Shown here: one piece after another, positions 1-8,762 of the stretch
Position numbering within the stretch: the stretch's first letter is position 1
Layout: every line of letters begins with the position of its first letter
Translations under genes and position numbers: made by a program
Notes under the pieces: model-generated
Databases searched by the model: none
What the model was told of the DNA's origin: nothing
The model's input: only the letters and a program-made list of their open reading frames with translations
Assembly (NCBI RefSeq): GCF_009711415.1
Contig: NZ_SMLZ01000109.1
Location: 124,001 to 188,000, forward strand
Length of the DNA stretch: 64,000 bases
From: Roseibium denhamense
GTDB lineage: Bacteria > Pseudomonadota > Alphaproteobacteria > Rhizobiales > Stappiaceae
Reading direction: 5' to 3'

Positions 1-1
1 C

Positions 2-532
2 TTCTACATCATGATGGTTGTTCCGCTGGTTATTCCAGGCGTCATCCTCGGCATCTCGATCCTGGTGCTGGCAAGCGACACGGCCAACATGATGGAACGG
101 CGGTTTGCCATCGAACTGGAATTCCTGCGGCCTGGCATTCTGCTTGTCGTGCTCGGGCAATTCTCCTTCATTGCGACCATCACATCCCTCGTGATCACAG
201 CCCGTTTGAAGAAATTCGATGAGACCATGGAAGAAGCGGCTTACAATCTGGGCGCCAGCCGGGCACGGGTCTTGCGGACAATCACCCTGCCCTTCTTGCG
301 GCCGGCCATGATTGCAGCCGGGATCGTTGCCTTCCTCGTCTCCTTCGAGAACTTCAACACCACGTTGTTCCTTGTCGGATCCGAGGCGCCTTTGACCATC
401 ACCATGTATGATCGTATGGCGAAAGTCGGCTCGACACCGGTCTTGAACGCCGTCTCGTTCTTCCTGATGGTTGGGTCCGGATTGCTCGCCCTGATGTCTG
501 TTCTCATCCAGCGCGACAAGACCGCACGATAG
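2..532 (+). CDS. ABC transporter permease, spermidine/putrescine (PotC) type, 5'-partial
   Basis: Inner-membrane permease of a binding-protein-dependent importer; the frame is open from base 2, so the N-terminus lies outside the window. Visible are several hydrophobic segments and the cytoplasmic EAA loop (EEAAYNLGASRARVLRTITL), which docks with the ATPase. The loop and the tail resemble PotC/PotI-type polyamine permeases. The stop is 8 nt before the next gene, so this is the last transporter gene of an operon that continues into two oxidoreductases. The substrate is inferred to be a polyamine or quaternary-amine compound from these neighbours; other members of the family carry iron, thiamine or opines. 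Confidence 0.85.
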   Translation, partial: FYIMMVVPLVIPGVILGISILVLASDTANMMERRFAIELEFLRPGILLVVLGQFSFIATITSLVITARLKKFDETMEEAAYNLGASRARVLRTITLPFLRPAMIAAGIVAFLVSFENFNTTLFLVGSEAPLTITMYDRMAKVGSTPVLNAVSFFLMVGSGLLALMSVLIQRDKTAR

Positions 533-540
533 GAGGCCAC

Positions 541-2163
541 ATGGCAGAGTTTGACTTTGTCATCGTTGGCGCCGGCTCTGCCGGCGCCGCCGTCGCGGAC
601 CGGCTGTCGGAAAACGGCAAGTATTCCGTATGTGTGTTGGAAGCAGGCGGATCGGACCTGAATTTCTGGATCTGGGTCCCCGTCGGCTACGGCAAGGCGT
701 TTTACAACAGGCACATCAACTGGATGTACCGCACCGAAGCCGATCCAGGCCTGAATGGCCGGGAAGGTTACTGGCCACGTGGCAAGGTGCTTGGCGGCTC
801 AAGCTCGATCAATGCAATGGTTTATATCCGCGGACAGCATGCGGATTTTGAAGACTGGAAAGCCATGGGCAATCCAGGCTGGGGATGGGAAGATGTCCTG
901 CCCTATTTCAAGCGCTCCGAATGCAATGATGCAGGTGCGGACGCCTTTCGCGGCGCTGACGGTCCGCTTCATGTCCATACAATGCGGCCTGACACGCATC
1001 CGCTGTGTTCCAATTTCATTAAGGGCAGTGAACAGGCCGGCTTCCGCTACAACCCGGACTTTAACGGCGCAGACCAGGAAGGCGTCGGCCACTACCAGAT
1101 CACGGCCAAGGACGGCTTCCGAATGTCGACGGCGAGGGCCTATCTCTCCCGCGCCAGGAAACGCGCCAACGTCAAGATCCTGACCAAGGCGCTGACCAAA
1201 CGGATCCTTTTGGAAGGTACCCGCGCGACTGGCGTTGTCTTTGACAAGGACGGCCGGGAACAGACGGTGACTGCGCGCCGCGAAGTCATCATGAGCGCAG
1301 GTGCCATCAACTCGCCGCAAATCCTAATGCTCTCCGGCATCGGCGATGGCGCTGAGCTTCAAGCCAAGGGCATCGAGGCGAAAATACAGCGCGCGGCCGT
1401 CGGCAAGAACATGCAGGACCATTTGGGGCTCGACTATTTGTACAAGTCCAAAGTGCCCACCTTGAACCAGCAGCTCTATCCGTGGTGGGGCAAGCTGGCA
1501 CAAGGGATCCGGTATGTTTTGACCCGGCGTGGCCCGCTGGCCATGAGCCTCAACCAGGCCGGCGGGTTTGTAAAAACCAATCCGGACTGCGACCGTCCGA
1601 ACATGCAGCTCTATTTCTCGCCTGTCAGCTATACCAAGGCCCCCAAGGGGCAGCGGCCATTGATGAACCCGGACCCTTTTCCCGGGTTTCTGTTCGGAAT
1701 GCAGCCGACACGGCCCACCAGCCGTGGCCATGTGGAGCTGAAATCGTCAGATCCTTATGAAGCTTTGGCGATTCACCCGAACTCCTTGAGCACCAACCAT
1801 GACTGCAAGGAGATGATCGAAGGCTGCCGGCTGTTGCGCCAGATCGCGGCAAGCCCTGCGATGCAGGACGTTATTGAGAGCGAGATGACGCCCGGTCCAG
1901 ATGTCCAGAGCGATGAGCAAATGCTCGATGATGTCCGCAACCGGTGTTCCACCGTGTTTCACCCGGTCAGCACGTGCAGGATGGGCAGCGATCCAGGCGA
2001 GAACGTCGTCGATGCGAGACTAAAGGTTTATGGGGTCGAAGGACTCCGGGTTGCGGATGCTTCTGTTTTTCCAACCGTGACCTCGGGCAACACCAACGCT
2101 CCTGCGATCATGGTGGGCGAGAAAGCAGCCGACCTTATCCTGGAAGACACAAGAGCGGCTTGA
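541..2163 (+). CDS. GMC family oxidoreductase, choline dehydrogenase-like
   Basis: FAD-dependent alcohol dehydrogenase of the glucose-methanol-choline family (540 aa, typical length). The N-terminal Rossmann motif GAGSAG (residues 10-15) ends in Glu34 of EAGG for ribose binding. GMC signature 1 (RGKVLGGSSSINAMVYIRG) lies near residues 80-98 and signature 2 (GAINSPQILMLSGIG) near 254-268. The C-terminal catalytic pair is His474 (FHPVSTCRMG) and Asn517 (SGNTNAP); Asn in second place is seen in choline-oxidising members. It follows the transporter by 8 nt, so it probably oxidises the imported amino alcohol or a related alcohol. Choline itself is only one possibility, as no betaine aldehyde dehydrogenase or BetI gene is adjacent. 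Confidence 0.85.
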   Translation: MAEFDFVIVGAGSAGAAVADRLSENGKYSVCVLEAGGSDLNFWIWVPVGYGKAFYNRHINWMYRTEADPGLNGREGYWPRGKVLGGSSSINAMVYIRGQHADFEDWKAMGNPGWGWEDVLPYFKRSECNDAGADAFRGADGPLHVHTMRPDTHPLCSNFIKGSEQAGFRYNPDFNGADQEGVGHYQITAKDGFRMSTARAYLSRARKRANVKILTKALTKRILLEGTRATGVVFDKDGREQTVTARREVIMSAGAINSPQILMLSGIGDGAELQAKGIEAKIQRAAVGKNMQDHLGLDYLYKSKVPTLNQQLYPWWGKLAQGIRYVLTRRGPLAMSLNQAGGFVKTNPDCDRPNMQLYFSPVSYTKAPKGQRPLMNPDPFPGFLFGMQPTRPTSRGHVELKSSDPYEALAIHPNSLSTNHDCKEMIEGCRLLRQIAASPAMQDVIESEMTPGPDVQSDEQMLDDVRNRCSTVFHPVSTCRMGSDPGENVVDARLKVYGVEGLRVADASVFPTVTSGNTNAPAIMVGEKAADLILEDTRAA

Positions 2164-2173
2164 GGGGAACACC

Positions 2174-3472
2174 ATGAGTGCGTCGCTGTTTGCAGAAGAT
2201 TTTCAAGCGGCGCCCTATTGGCAAGCGGCCGCTCCGAAGGTGGCCCTTCCGGACATTGAACTGCCGGACGAAGTCGATGTTCTTGTTGTTGGGGCAGGCT
2301 ACACCGGCCTGAACGCCGCCATTCAAACAGCGGCCGAGGGCTTGGGAACACTGGTGCTTGATGCCGCAGATCCCGGTTTTGGGTGCAGCCTGAGAAACGG
2401 CGGTCAGCTCTCAACCAGCATCAAGCCGGGCTTTGGGACCCTCGCCAGACGGTACGGCGCAGCGTTGGCCACGGAGCTCTGCGAGGAGGCACAAGCCTCC
2501 CTCGACTACATGCATTCTCTAGCAGAAGAGCCCGACATTGAAATGGGCTTGAAGGTTTCGGGCCGGTTTCATGGGGTGCACATGCCCCATCTTTACAGCA
2601 AGCTGGCAAAGGAATGTGCGGCGGGCCACCCGGTTTGGAAGACGGGCGCTTTCATGGTCCCAAAATCCGAGATGGCTGAGGAGCTTGGGACCGACGCCTA
2701 TTTTGGCGGGGTCGTTTACCCGCACCATTGCAGTATCGATGTCTCAACCTATCACCCCTCCCTGCTCGCCAAGACCCTAAAGACCGGGGCAAATGTCATC
2801 GGAACCTGTCCGGTCTTGTCAATCGAGCGCCAGGGAACAGGCTTTCGTGTCCTGACGGGCCGCGGCAACTTGACGGCCGGGAAAGTCATCCTGGCAACAA
2901 ACGGATACTCCGGCGCCCTGTCGTCCTGGCACCAAAGGCGCATCGTTCCGATCGGATCTTATGTTATTGCAACAGAAGAGCTTCCTTCAGACCTTTTGGA
3001 CCGTCTCTTTCCGACAGACCGCATCCTGTCCGACACCCGCAAACTGGTCTATTACTACCGCCTCTCGCCAGACCGGAAGCGCGTCCTGTTCGGTGGGCGG
3101 GTGTCCTTGAGCGAAACCGATCCCCGAAACAGTGCCGCGAAATTGCACCGCGACATGTCCGCCCTGTTTCCCGAGCTGGCAGCGGTGAAGCTTTCCTATG
3201 CCTGGATGGGATTTGTCGGCTACACGTTCGATACCCTCGCGCATTGCGGCGAAGACAAAGGGCTCTACTACGCGATGGGGTATTGCGGATCGGGGGTCGG
3301 CATGGCGAGTTACCTCGGTATGCGGATCGGCCAGAAAGCCGCTGGGCGGGAGCTCCAGACATCTGCTTTTGAGAAGATCGGCTTCCCCACCCGGCCGCTT
3401 TATCACGGGTCACCCTGGTTTTTAGCACCCTCGGTCATGGTCTATCGGTTGCGTGACCGGTTCGGGATCTGA
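2174..3472 (+). CDS. FAD-dependent amine/amino-acid oxidoreductase (DAO family, PuuB-like)
   Basis: 432-aa flavoprotein of the D-amino-acid-oxidase/glycine-oxidase superfamily. A GAGYTG dinucleotide-binding motif lies at residues 40-45, followed by a CSLRNGGQLS segment (about 71-80) matching the GxSxRNGG motif of gamma-glutamylputrescine oxidase (PuuB/OrdL) proteins. A late YCGSGVGMASYLGMRIG stretch fits the C-terminal FAD contact. It starts 10 nt after the GMC gene and ends the operon, 12 nt short of a convergent gene. The likely reaction is oxidative deamination or demethylation of an amine taken up by the upstream ABC system; the exact substrate cannot be read from sequence. Confidence 0.8.
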   Translation: MSASLFAEDFQAAPYWQAAAPKVALPDIELPDEVDVLVVGAGYTGLNAAIQTAAEGLGTLVLDAADPGFGCSLRNGGQLSTSIKPGFGTLARRYGAALATELCEEAQASLDYMHSLAEEPDIEMGLKVSGRFHGVHMPHLYSKLAKECAAGHPVWKTGAFMVPKSEMAEELGTDAYFGGVVYPHHCSIDVSTYHPSLLAKTLKTGANVIGTCPVLSIERQGTGFRVLTGRGNLTAGKVILATNGYSGALSSWHQRRIVPIGSYVIATEELPSDLLDRLFPTDRILSDTRKLVYYYRLSPDRKRVLFGGRVSLSETDPRNSAAKLHRDMSALFPELAAVKLSYAWMGFVGYTFDTLAHCGEDKGLYYAMGYCGSGVGMASYLGMRIGQKAAGRELQTSAFEKIGFPTRPLYHGSPWFLAPSVMVYRLRDRFGI

Positions 3473-3484
3473 CCTAATCCAACG

Positions 3485-4552
3485 CTAAGGCGCCGGAAAG
3501 GTGCTGCGCCACCGGCGCAAGAACGTTTCCCGGGTAAGTTTGTCGAGTGCCACCATCAGCGCGGGCGACAAACTGATGGGCCGCAAAGCGGTTGAACTCA
3601 AGGTTTCCGCTTCACTGCCATCCTCCGTATCGAGCATTGGGCTGATCAAGAGCGCTTTGCGAAGGGCAAACACGCCGGCATCGGATAGCAGGAAATCCAG
3701 AAACTCGGCCGCGCGCTCAAAATGGGTACTTGTTTTCGGGATCATCAGCGCGCGGGACAGAACAATCGTGTAGTCGGACGGCAGAACGATCCCGATCCGG
3801 TCATCGCTCACCTGATATCCCTGGGCATAAGAGCCAAGAACATTGTAGGCCAGCAGATACCGCCCCTCGGCCACGTTCCGGATAATATCTGCCGAACAGC
3901 ATGTGGAGACGGCTTGCGTCCGCCCGAAGGACTCCTGCAAGGCGCCGAATGTGCTGGCTTCGCGGGCATCTGAAAAAGCAAAAAGGTAACCAAGCCCCGA
4001 CCGCTCGATATCATATGTGGCAACCCGGCCGGCATAGGGTGAGCCAGCGGGCCGGAGCAAATCCAGAAGGTCGAACCGTGTCCGGGGGACATCCTGCTCC
4101 GGAACAAGATCACGATTGTAGATGATTACGGCCGGTTCGCGGGTAATGCCCCAAAGCTCGTTGCGCCAGCGCAGCGCCTCCGGCAGGGCTGCAGTCTGAC
4201 GGGAACTGTAGGCGGCAGCGCAAGCCTCATTCACAAGTTTGACCATCTGATGCACACCTGAGCTGATCACGAGATCGGCGACCGAAGCCCCATCCCGGCA
4301 CTCCTTGCGGCTAAGCTCATAAAGGTCATTTGACCCCCACTGCTCATAGATGATCTTGAGGCCGGGGCGCGTTGACAGAAACGCGTCAACGACAGGGCCG
4401 AACACCTCAATGTCAGTCGTTGACCGCAGCACCAGCGTTTCAGAAGCATCTTCAGGACCGTAAGACTTTACCAGCTCTTGTGCTTGTCCCGCGCTGAGGA
4501 GGCCGGCAAAAATGATTGCATTCAGCACCAGGGAACGGAGCAAGCCCATCAT
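3485..4552 (-). CDS. Periplasmic solute-binding protein coupled to a two-component system
   Basis: 355-aa extracellular binding protein (iron/Fbp-like class II fold) with an N-terminal signal peptide ending near AGQAQE. There are no permease or ATPase genes beside it. Its start overlaps the histidine-kinase stop by 4 nt (ATGA), so it is the third gene of a response regulator-kinase-binding protein operon. In such layouts the binding protein usually presents ligand to the sensor rather than to a transporter; that role is inference here. A CC pair (STCCSAD) and another Cys (RKECRDG) could form disulfides. A second ATG one codon in is an equally good start. Confidence 0.75.
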   Translation of the reverse strand: MMGLLRSLVLNAIIFAGLLSAGQAQELVKSYGPEDASETLVLRSTTDIEVFGPVVDAFLSTRPGLKIIYEQWGSNDLYELSRKECRDGASVADLVISSGVHQMVKLVNEACAAAYSSRQTAALPEALRWRNELWGITREPAVIIYNRDLVPEQDVPRTRFDLLDLLRPAGSPYAGRVATYDIERSGLGYLFAFSDAREASTFGALQESFGRTQAVSTCCSADIIRNVAEGRYLLAYNVLGSYAQGYQVSDDRIGIVLPSDYTIVLSRALMIPKTSTHFERAAEFLDFLLSDAGVFALRKALLISPMLDTEDGSEAETLSSTALRPISLSPALMVALDKLTRETFLRRWRSTFPAP

Positions 4553-5949
4553 TGGCTTTGTCCATCATGGGCAGCCTTGAAAACAAGTGCGGCCCGGAAG
4601 CCACCTTGCTCTAAATTGGCCAGGTCCAGTGTTCCGCCAAAGGCGCAGGCAACGGAATGGGCGATTGCCAGGCCAAGACCGCTCCCGCTCTGGCGTGTCG
4701 GCGTATCGTTTGAGAACCGTTCTCCAAGCAGGCTCAAGGCTTCTGCGTCGGGGCCGCCACCAGCATCTTGGGCATATATGCATAGCGAACCGCCTTCTTT
4801 CGCTGCGCCGACCACAATCGGTGCCTCTCCGTATTTCAAGGCATTGTTCAAAAGGTTTTTCAAAGCTTCGCTGAGCGACGGCGCATCCGCGAGCACCGGA
4901 AGAGGCACTTCGCCCACATTAAGCGACACATCTTTGTCCGGGAACAGCAAACGATGATCGCCTTCCTCAAAGACTTCCAAAGCGATGTCCCTGAGATCCA
5001 CCTCCTCCCGGCGGGCACTGTCGCCCCTGTGAACGACAAGCGCCTGACTGAGGAGTTGATCCAGAAGACGGCCAAGCCCGGCCGAGCGCGACTGGATCCG
5101 CTCTGCGATCTTCTCCCGCCGCTCTGGGTCCGCCTCGTCCGCCAAAAGATCCGCTTGTGCACGCAGCGCCGCGACCGGTGTACGCAACTGATGGGCCGTA
5201 TCGGAGATCAAATGCCGCATCGAATTCATCTGGCGGTCGAGCCGCGCCATGAAGCCATTCAAGGCCTTAATCATCACGGCCGTCTCCTTGGGAACAGCCG
5301 TATCGAGCGGTGTCAGGTCATGCGGATCACGGTCCCTCAAACCCCCGGCAATCGTCTTTAGCGGCCGAAGCACGGACCACACGACGACCGCTGCGAGACA
5401 TGCCATGGCAAAGCCTGAGATAATCAAAACATATACAGCCTGACGCGTGATCTCATAGGCCATTCCTTCCCGCGCTTTCAGCGTCTGTCCGACGATCACC
5501 TGCATGGTGCCGTTCAGTGTGCGCTCTGCAAAACGTTTGGTGACAATTGCAAAGCGGGCGTCCTCGCCAAAGAAAGTACCGTCGAAAAAGCGGTCCCTTG
5601 AATTGCCGCGCTCGGACGGCACGATGATTTCATCATAGCCGGTCAGCGTCGATCCATCCGGTCCGATAATGCGGTAGCCGATGCGATCATCGGGTGCCAG
5701 TGCCAGCAATTCAAATGCCGACACCGGCAACTCCAGAACGGCTCGTCCGTCTAGGATCGCAATGGAGGAGGCAATATCATTCGCGGCCCCCAGAAGCAGC
5801 CGGTCATAGGCGCTTCGGGCTGCTTCGCGGCCGTAGGCAAAAGCGGCAATCGAAACCAGCAGGCCGCCGATGACGAGAAGCAACGTCACGCCGAATGCGA
5901 CCCTCAGCGTTAGAGACGACCGATCAAACCGCTGCAGGAAATCAGGCAT
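4549..5949 (-). CDS. Sensor histidine kinase, TctE-like
   Basis: 466-aa membrane kinase. It has one TM segment near the N-terminus, a periplasmic sensor region of about 120 residues, a second TM (VYVLIISGFAMACLAAVVVW), HAMP, then HisKA with the phosphoacceptor in DTAHQLRTPVAAL (His253 with this start). The ATP domain shows N (NNALKYG), G1 (DAGGGPDAE) and G2 (GSGLGLAIA) boxes. The TAHQLRTP H-box is typical of TctE-type kinases. I chose the ATG at 5949, which overlaps the regulator stop by 8 nt; an open upstream extension reads back into the regulator gene and lacks family similarity. Next to tctCBA it probably senses tricarboxylates or a related acid. Confidence 0.9.
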   Translation of the reverse strand: MPDFLQRFDRSSLTLRVAFGVTLLLVIGGLLVSIAAFAYGREAARSAYDRLLLGAANDIASSIAILDGRAVLELPVSAFELLALAPDDRIGYRIIGPDGSTLTGYDEIIVPSERGNSRDRFFDGTFFGEDARFAIVTKRFAERTLNGTMQVIVGQTLKAREGMAYEITRQAVYVLIISGFAMACLAAVVVWSVLRPLKTIAGGLRDRDPHDLTPLDTAVPKETAVMIKALNGFMARLDRQMNSMRHLISDTAHQLRTPVAALRAQADLLADEADPERREKIAERIQSRSAGLGRLLDQLLSQALVVHRGDSARREEVDLRDIALEVFEEGDHRLLFPDKDVSLNVGEVPLPVLADAPSLSEALKNLLNNALKYGEAPIVVGAAKEGGSLCIYAQDAGGGPDAEALSLLGERFSNDTPTRQSGSGLGLAIAHSVACAFGGTLDLANLEQGGFRAALVFKAAHDGQSQ

Positions 5950-6613
5950 CGGCTTCCAGCTTGTAACCGAGCCCGCGCTGGGTTTCGATGCGGACGGAGC
6001 ATCCGGACAGTTTCTTGCGGAGCCGCGCGACATAAAGCTCCAGCGCATTCATGCTGACATCCGTATCGTCGAAACTGAAGAGGCCCTCGAACAGTCTTTC
6101 CTTACTCATGGTTTGGCCGCGGTTGCGGACAAGCAATTCCAGAAGACTGAATTCCCGCCGCGTGAGGTTCAACGGCCCGTCTGCATTGCGCGCAACCCGC
6201 GCTGTCGCATTGAAAATCAGTGCGCCAATTGTCACCTCTTCGGCTTTGTCACCTTGATCCCGGCGGTACAGCGCCCGGATGCGCGCCTCAAGTTCCCGAT
6301 GATCGAAGGGTTTGACGAGATAGTCATCTGCGCCGGAATTCAAAGAGGACACACGGTCATCAACTGAAAACTCCGCTGTCAGCATAAGCACGGGCGTGCG
6401 GTCGCCGACCGACCTCAAGTCTTTGAGAAGATCCGTACCGCGCCCATCCGGCAGATTGATATCCAGAACAATCACGTCGTAACGCTGCACGTCAACGCAA
6501 GCGCGCGCTTCTGCAAGGGTTTTGGCAAGGTCGCAAGCCACCCCGGAGCGGTCGAGCCGGATCATGATTGCCTCAGCCATGTCAAAGGTGTCTTCGACCA
6601 ATAACAAGCGCAC
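5942..6613 (-). CDS. OmpR-family response regulator, TctD-like
   Basis: 223-aa two-domain regulator: receiver with phosphoacceptor Asp51 (VIVLDINLPDG), Thr79 (LMLTAE) and Lys101 (YLVKPFD), then a winged-helix output domain (NLTRREFSLLELLVRNRG; ELYVARLRKKL; IETQRGLGYKL). I use the GTG at 6613 because a strong AGGAGG ribosome site stands 6 nt before it and the protein then begins exactly at the receiver beta-1 strand (MRLLLVEDT). An open frame runs further upstream but has no regulator similarity. It is the first gene of the regulator-kinase-binding protein operon and is the likely activator of the tct operon just upstream on the same strand. Confidence 0.9.
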   Translation of the reverse strand: MRLLLVEDTFDMAEAIMIRLDRSGVACDLAKTLAEARACVDVQRYDVIVLDINLPDGRGTDLLKDLRSVGDRTPVLMLTAEFSVDDRVSSLNSGADDYLVKPFDHRELEARIRALYRRDQGDKAEEVTIGALIFNATARVARNADGPLNLTRREFSLLELLVRNRGQTMSKERLFEGLFSFDDTDVSMNALELYVARLRKKLSGCSVRIETQRGLGYKLEADA

Positions 6614-6767
6614 GTTCAGTTTCCTCCTTTTGAGAGTCATGACCCGGTAAAGAGGCGGACGCAAGCATGTTTGCGGCAAGTGACCTGAGTTCGCGCGCAG
6701 ACTTCGGGACATGTGCAAGGAATTGGTGTCGCAAGACACGTTCGAAAGCAGAGGCGCTGGTTGCCAA

Positions 6768-7547
6768 TCAGCTGCCGTCAAACGTCCATCGGTACTGCGG
6801 TGGTGTCGGCCCCTTGTTGCGTCCGCCCTGCTCTGTCTGCTCCCAGGCGTGCGCCAGGATGCCGACCGAACGCGACAAGCCGAAAAAGCCGCGGGCGAGC
6901 GGGGCTGGACAGCCAAGTTCTGCATAGATGACAGCGGTTGCCCCATCGATGTTCATTGGCACCGGTTTGCCGCGCTCTTCAGTCAAATGTGCTTCGATGG
7001 CCCGGCCGATTTTTGCAAAACTTCCGGTAACCTCACCGGAGGCCGCAGCCTCGTCGACCAGTGCCAGAAGCCGGGGCGCTCTCGGATCGACTGGCTTGTG
7101 GAACCGGTGCCCAAAACCTGGAATAAAACGCCCGTTCTGCGTGCGCCAGCTGTCGAGTGTGACCTTGAGCTCCTCAAGACCAGCGGCCTCAATGGCGCGG
7201 TAAAGGTCTACGGCCTGTTCACCCGCGCCGCCGTGCACATCGCCGAGCATGTTAAGCCCGGTTGCCATGGCCGATTGCAAGCCGATCCCGCAGGTGGCCG
7301 CCATGCGCGCTGCGGCAATGGAAGGCGCTTGCGGTCCATGGTCAACGGCGGCAACAAGCGCTGCCTCGAACAGATCCGCCCGTTGACCGGTGATTTCTTC
7401 CCCGGTCACCATAAGCCAGATCATCTGGGCAAAACCCCGATTGCCGATCAAGTTCTCGACAGGGTGTCCGCGCAGAGAAATTCGGCCAGGCTCCATGTCA
7501 ATAATTGAGGTGCGCCACCAGTCCGCAACGTCTGTGTTCTCGCTCAC
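6768..7547 (-). CDS. Short citrate synthase / citryl-CoA lyase-like protein
   Basis: 259 aa, far shorter than citrate synthase (about 430) and matching the C-terminal catalytic core found in the citryl-CoA lyase part of ATP-citrate lyase. The three active-site positions are visible: His105 (GDVHGGAGE), His147 (GFGHRFHK) and Asp201 (MNIDGATAVIYAE). The chemistry is therefore cleavage or condensation of an acyl-CoA such as citryl-CoA or a citramalyl-CoA analogue. The GTG start overlaps the CaiB gene by 4 nt (GTGA), implying sequential action: CoA loading by CaiB, then cleavage here. The real substrate is not readable. Confidence 0.75.
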   Translation of the reverse strand: MSENTDVADWWRTSIIDMEPGRISLRGHPVENLIGNRGFAQMIWLMVTGEEITGQRADLFEAALVAAVDHGPQAPSIAAARMAATCGIGLQSAMATGLNMLGDVHGGAGEQAVDLYRAIEAAGLEELKVTLDSWRTQNGRFIPGFGHRFHKPVDPRAPRLLALVDEAAASGEVTGSFAKIGRAIEAHLTEERGKPVPMNIDGATAVIYAELGCPAPLARGFFGLSRSVGILAHAWEQTEQGGRNKGPTPPQYRWTFDGS

Positions 7548-8737
7548 ACCACGCCCTCCTTGCGCAAGGTCTCTATTTCGTCTGTGCCGTAACCCAGACC
7601 GGACAATATACTGTCAGTATCCGCGCCGAGCGCTGGCGGTGGCGTGTCTACGGACGGCCTTTTTCCGTCAATCATCGTCCCAATCCGCAACAGGTCTATG
7701 GGCTTGCCGACACCTGGCGTTTCATCGAAGCGCGCCAGAAATTCGCGATCCCGGATTTGCGGGTGTTGAAGCACTTCAGGCACGGTCAGCACGGCGCCCG
7801 CCGGAACTCCCAGCTTGTTGAGTTCCCGCGCCCAGTCGCGCGCCGGACGTGTTGTCAGAACGGTCTCCAGTTCTGCTTTCAGGCGCAATCGGTTCTTCTT
7901 GCGCTCTTCGCGCGTTGCGAAATCTGAGTTTTCAATAAGGTCTGCCCGGCTCAGATGCTTCGCCAGAAGTTCCCACTGCTCGTCTTTGTTCGCTGCGATG
8001 TTGATCAATCCGTCCGCGCATTGAAACGCACCGGATGGCGCGGAGGTCGGATTTTCATTGCCGTTGGGTGACGGATCAACGCCTCCAATCAGATGATTTG
8101 AGACGACCCAGCCCATGGTGGCAAGCACCGACTCCAGCATCGAGACATCAATGAAAGCACCCCGCTGGTCCGCGTTCAGTGCCCCGCAGATCGCCATGGC
8201 AGCTGTCAGCCCGCCGACGGTATCCGCCAGCGGATAGCCAACGCGCAGAGGCGCACTGTCAGCATCACCGGTGATCGACATGACACCCGAGGCCCCTTGG
8301 ACAATTTGATCGTAGGCAGGCCGGTGCGCCCAGGGTCCGTCCTGCCCAAAACCCGAAATGGCGCAGTAAATCAGATGCGGTGCTTCACTCTTCAAAACGT
8401 TATAGCCAAGTCCCAACCGGTCCATGACACCGGGCCGGAAGTTCTCGACAAGAACGTTCACTCCAGCAACGAGGCGCTTGAGCACCTCCTTGCCACGCGG
8501 ATCCTTGAGGTTAAGCGTCAGGGACTTTTTACCGGCATTTTGAGCGAGAAAGCTTATGCCCATGCCCTTGGCCGACAGGTCAGGGTCGGCACCGAGATTA
8601 CGGGCGAGGTCGCCCCGACCGACCGCTTCGACCTTGATGACATCTGCTCCCAAATGGGCGAGCTGATGGCAGGCAAAGGGGCCGGCGAGGACGTTGGTCA
8701 GGTCGAGAACCCGAATTCCCTCAAGTGGTCTTGTCAT
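7544..8737 (-). CDS. CaiB/BaiF family CoA-transferase (class III)
   Basis: 397-aa class III CoA-transferase. The N-terminus (LEGIRVLDLTNVLAGPFACHQ) and the motifs KSLTLNLKDPRGKEV, VLVENFRPGVMDRLG and YCAISGFGQDGP are diagnostic of the formyl-CoA transferase/carnitine CoA-transferase family. I start at the ATG at 8737, directly before MTRPLEGIRVLDL; upstream in-frame codons lack similarity. It lies 25 nt after tctA in the transporter operon and overlaps the citryl-CoA-lyase-like gene. It probably activates the imported organic acid as a CoA thioester, with succinyl-CoA or acetyl-CoA as donor. Confidence 0.88.
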   Translation of the reverse strand: MTRPLEGIRVLDLTNVLAGPFACHQLAHLGADVIKVEAVGRGDLARNLGADPDLSAKGMGISFLAQNAGKKSLTLNLKDPRGKEVLKRLVAGVNVLVENFRPGVMDRLGLGYNVLKSEAPHLIYCAISGFGQDGPWAHRPAYDQIVQGASGVMSITGDADSAPLRVGYPLADTVGGLTAAMAICGALNADQRGAFIDVSMLESVLATMGWVVSNHLIGGVDPSPNGNENPTSAPSGAFQCADGLINIAANKDEQWELLAKHLSRADLIENSDFATREERKKNRLRLKAELETVLTTRPARDWARELNKLGVPAGAVLTVPEVLQHPQIRDREFLARFDETPGVGKPIDLLRIGTMIDGKRPSVDTPPPALGADTDSILSGLGYGTDEIETLRKEGVV

Positions 8738-8762
8738 GTCGGGTTCTCGTCTTTCTTCAGTC

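Noticed and set aside
6726..6739. GTGTC-GCAA-GACAC mini-hairpin before the response regulator gene
   Set aside because: Only 5 bp and no U-run; too weak to call a terminator or attenuator.
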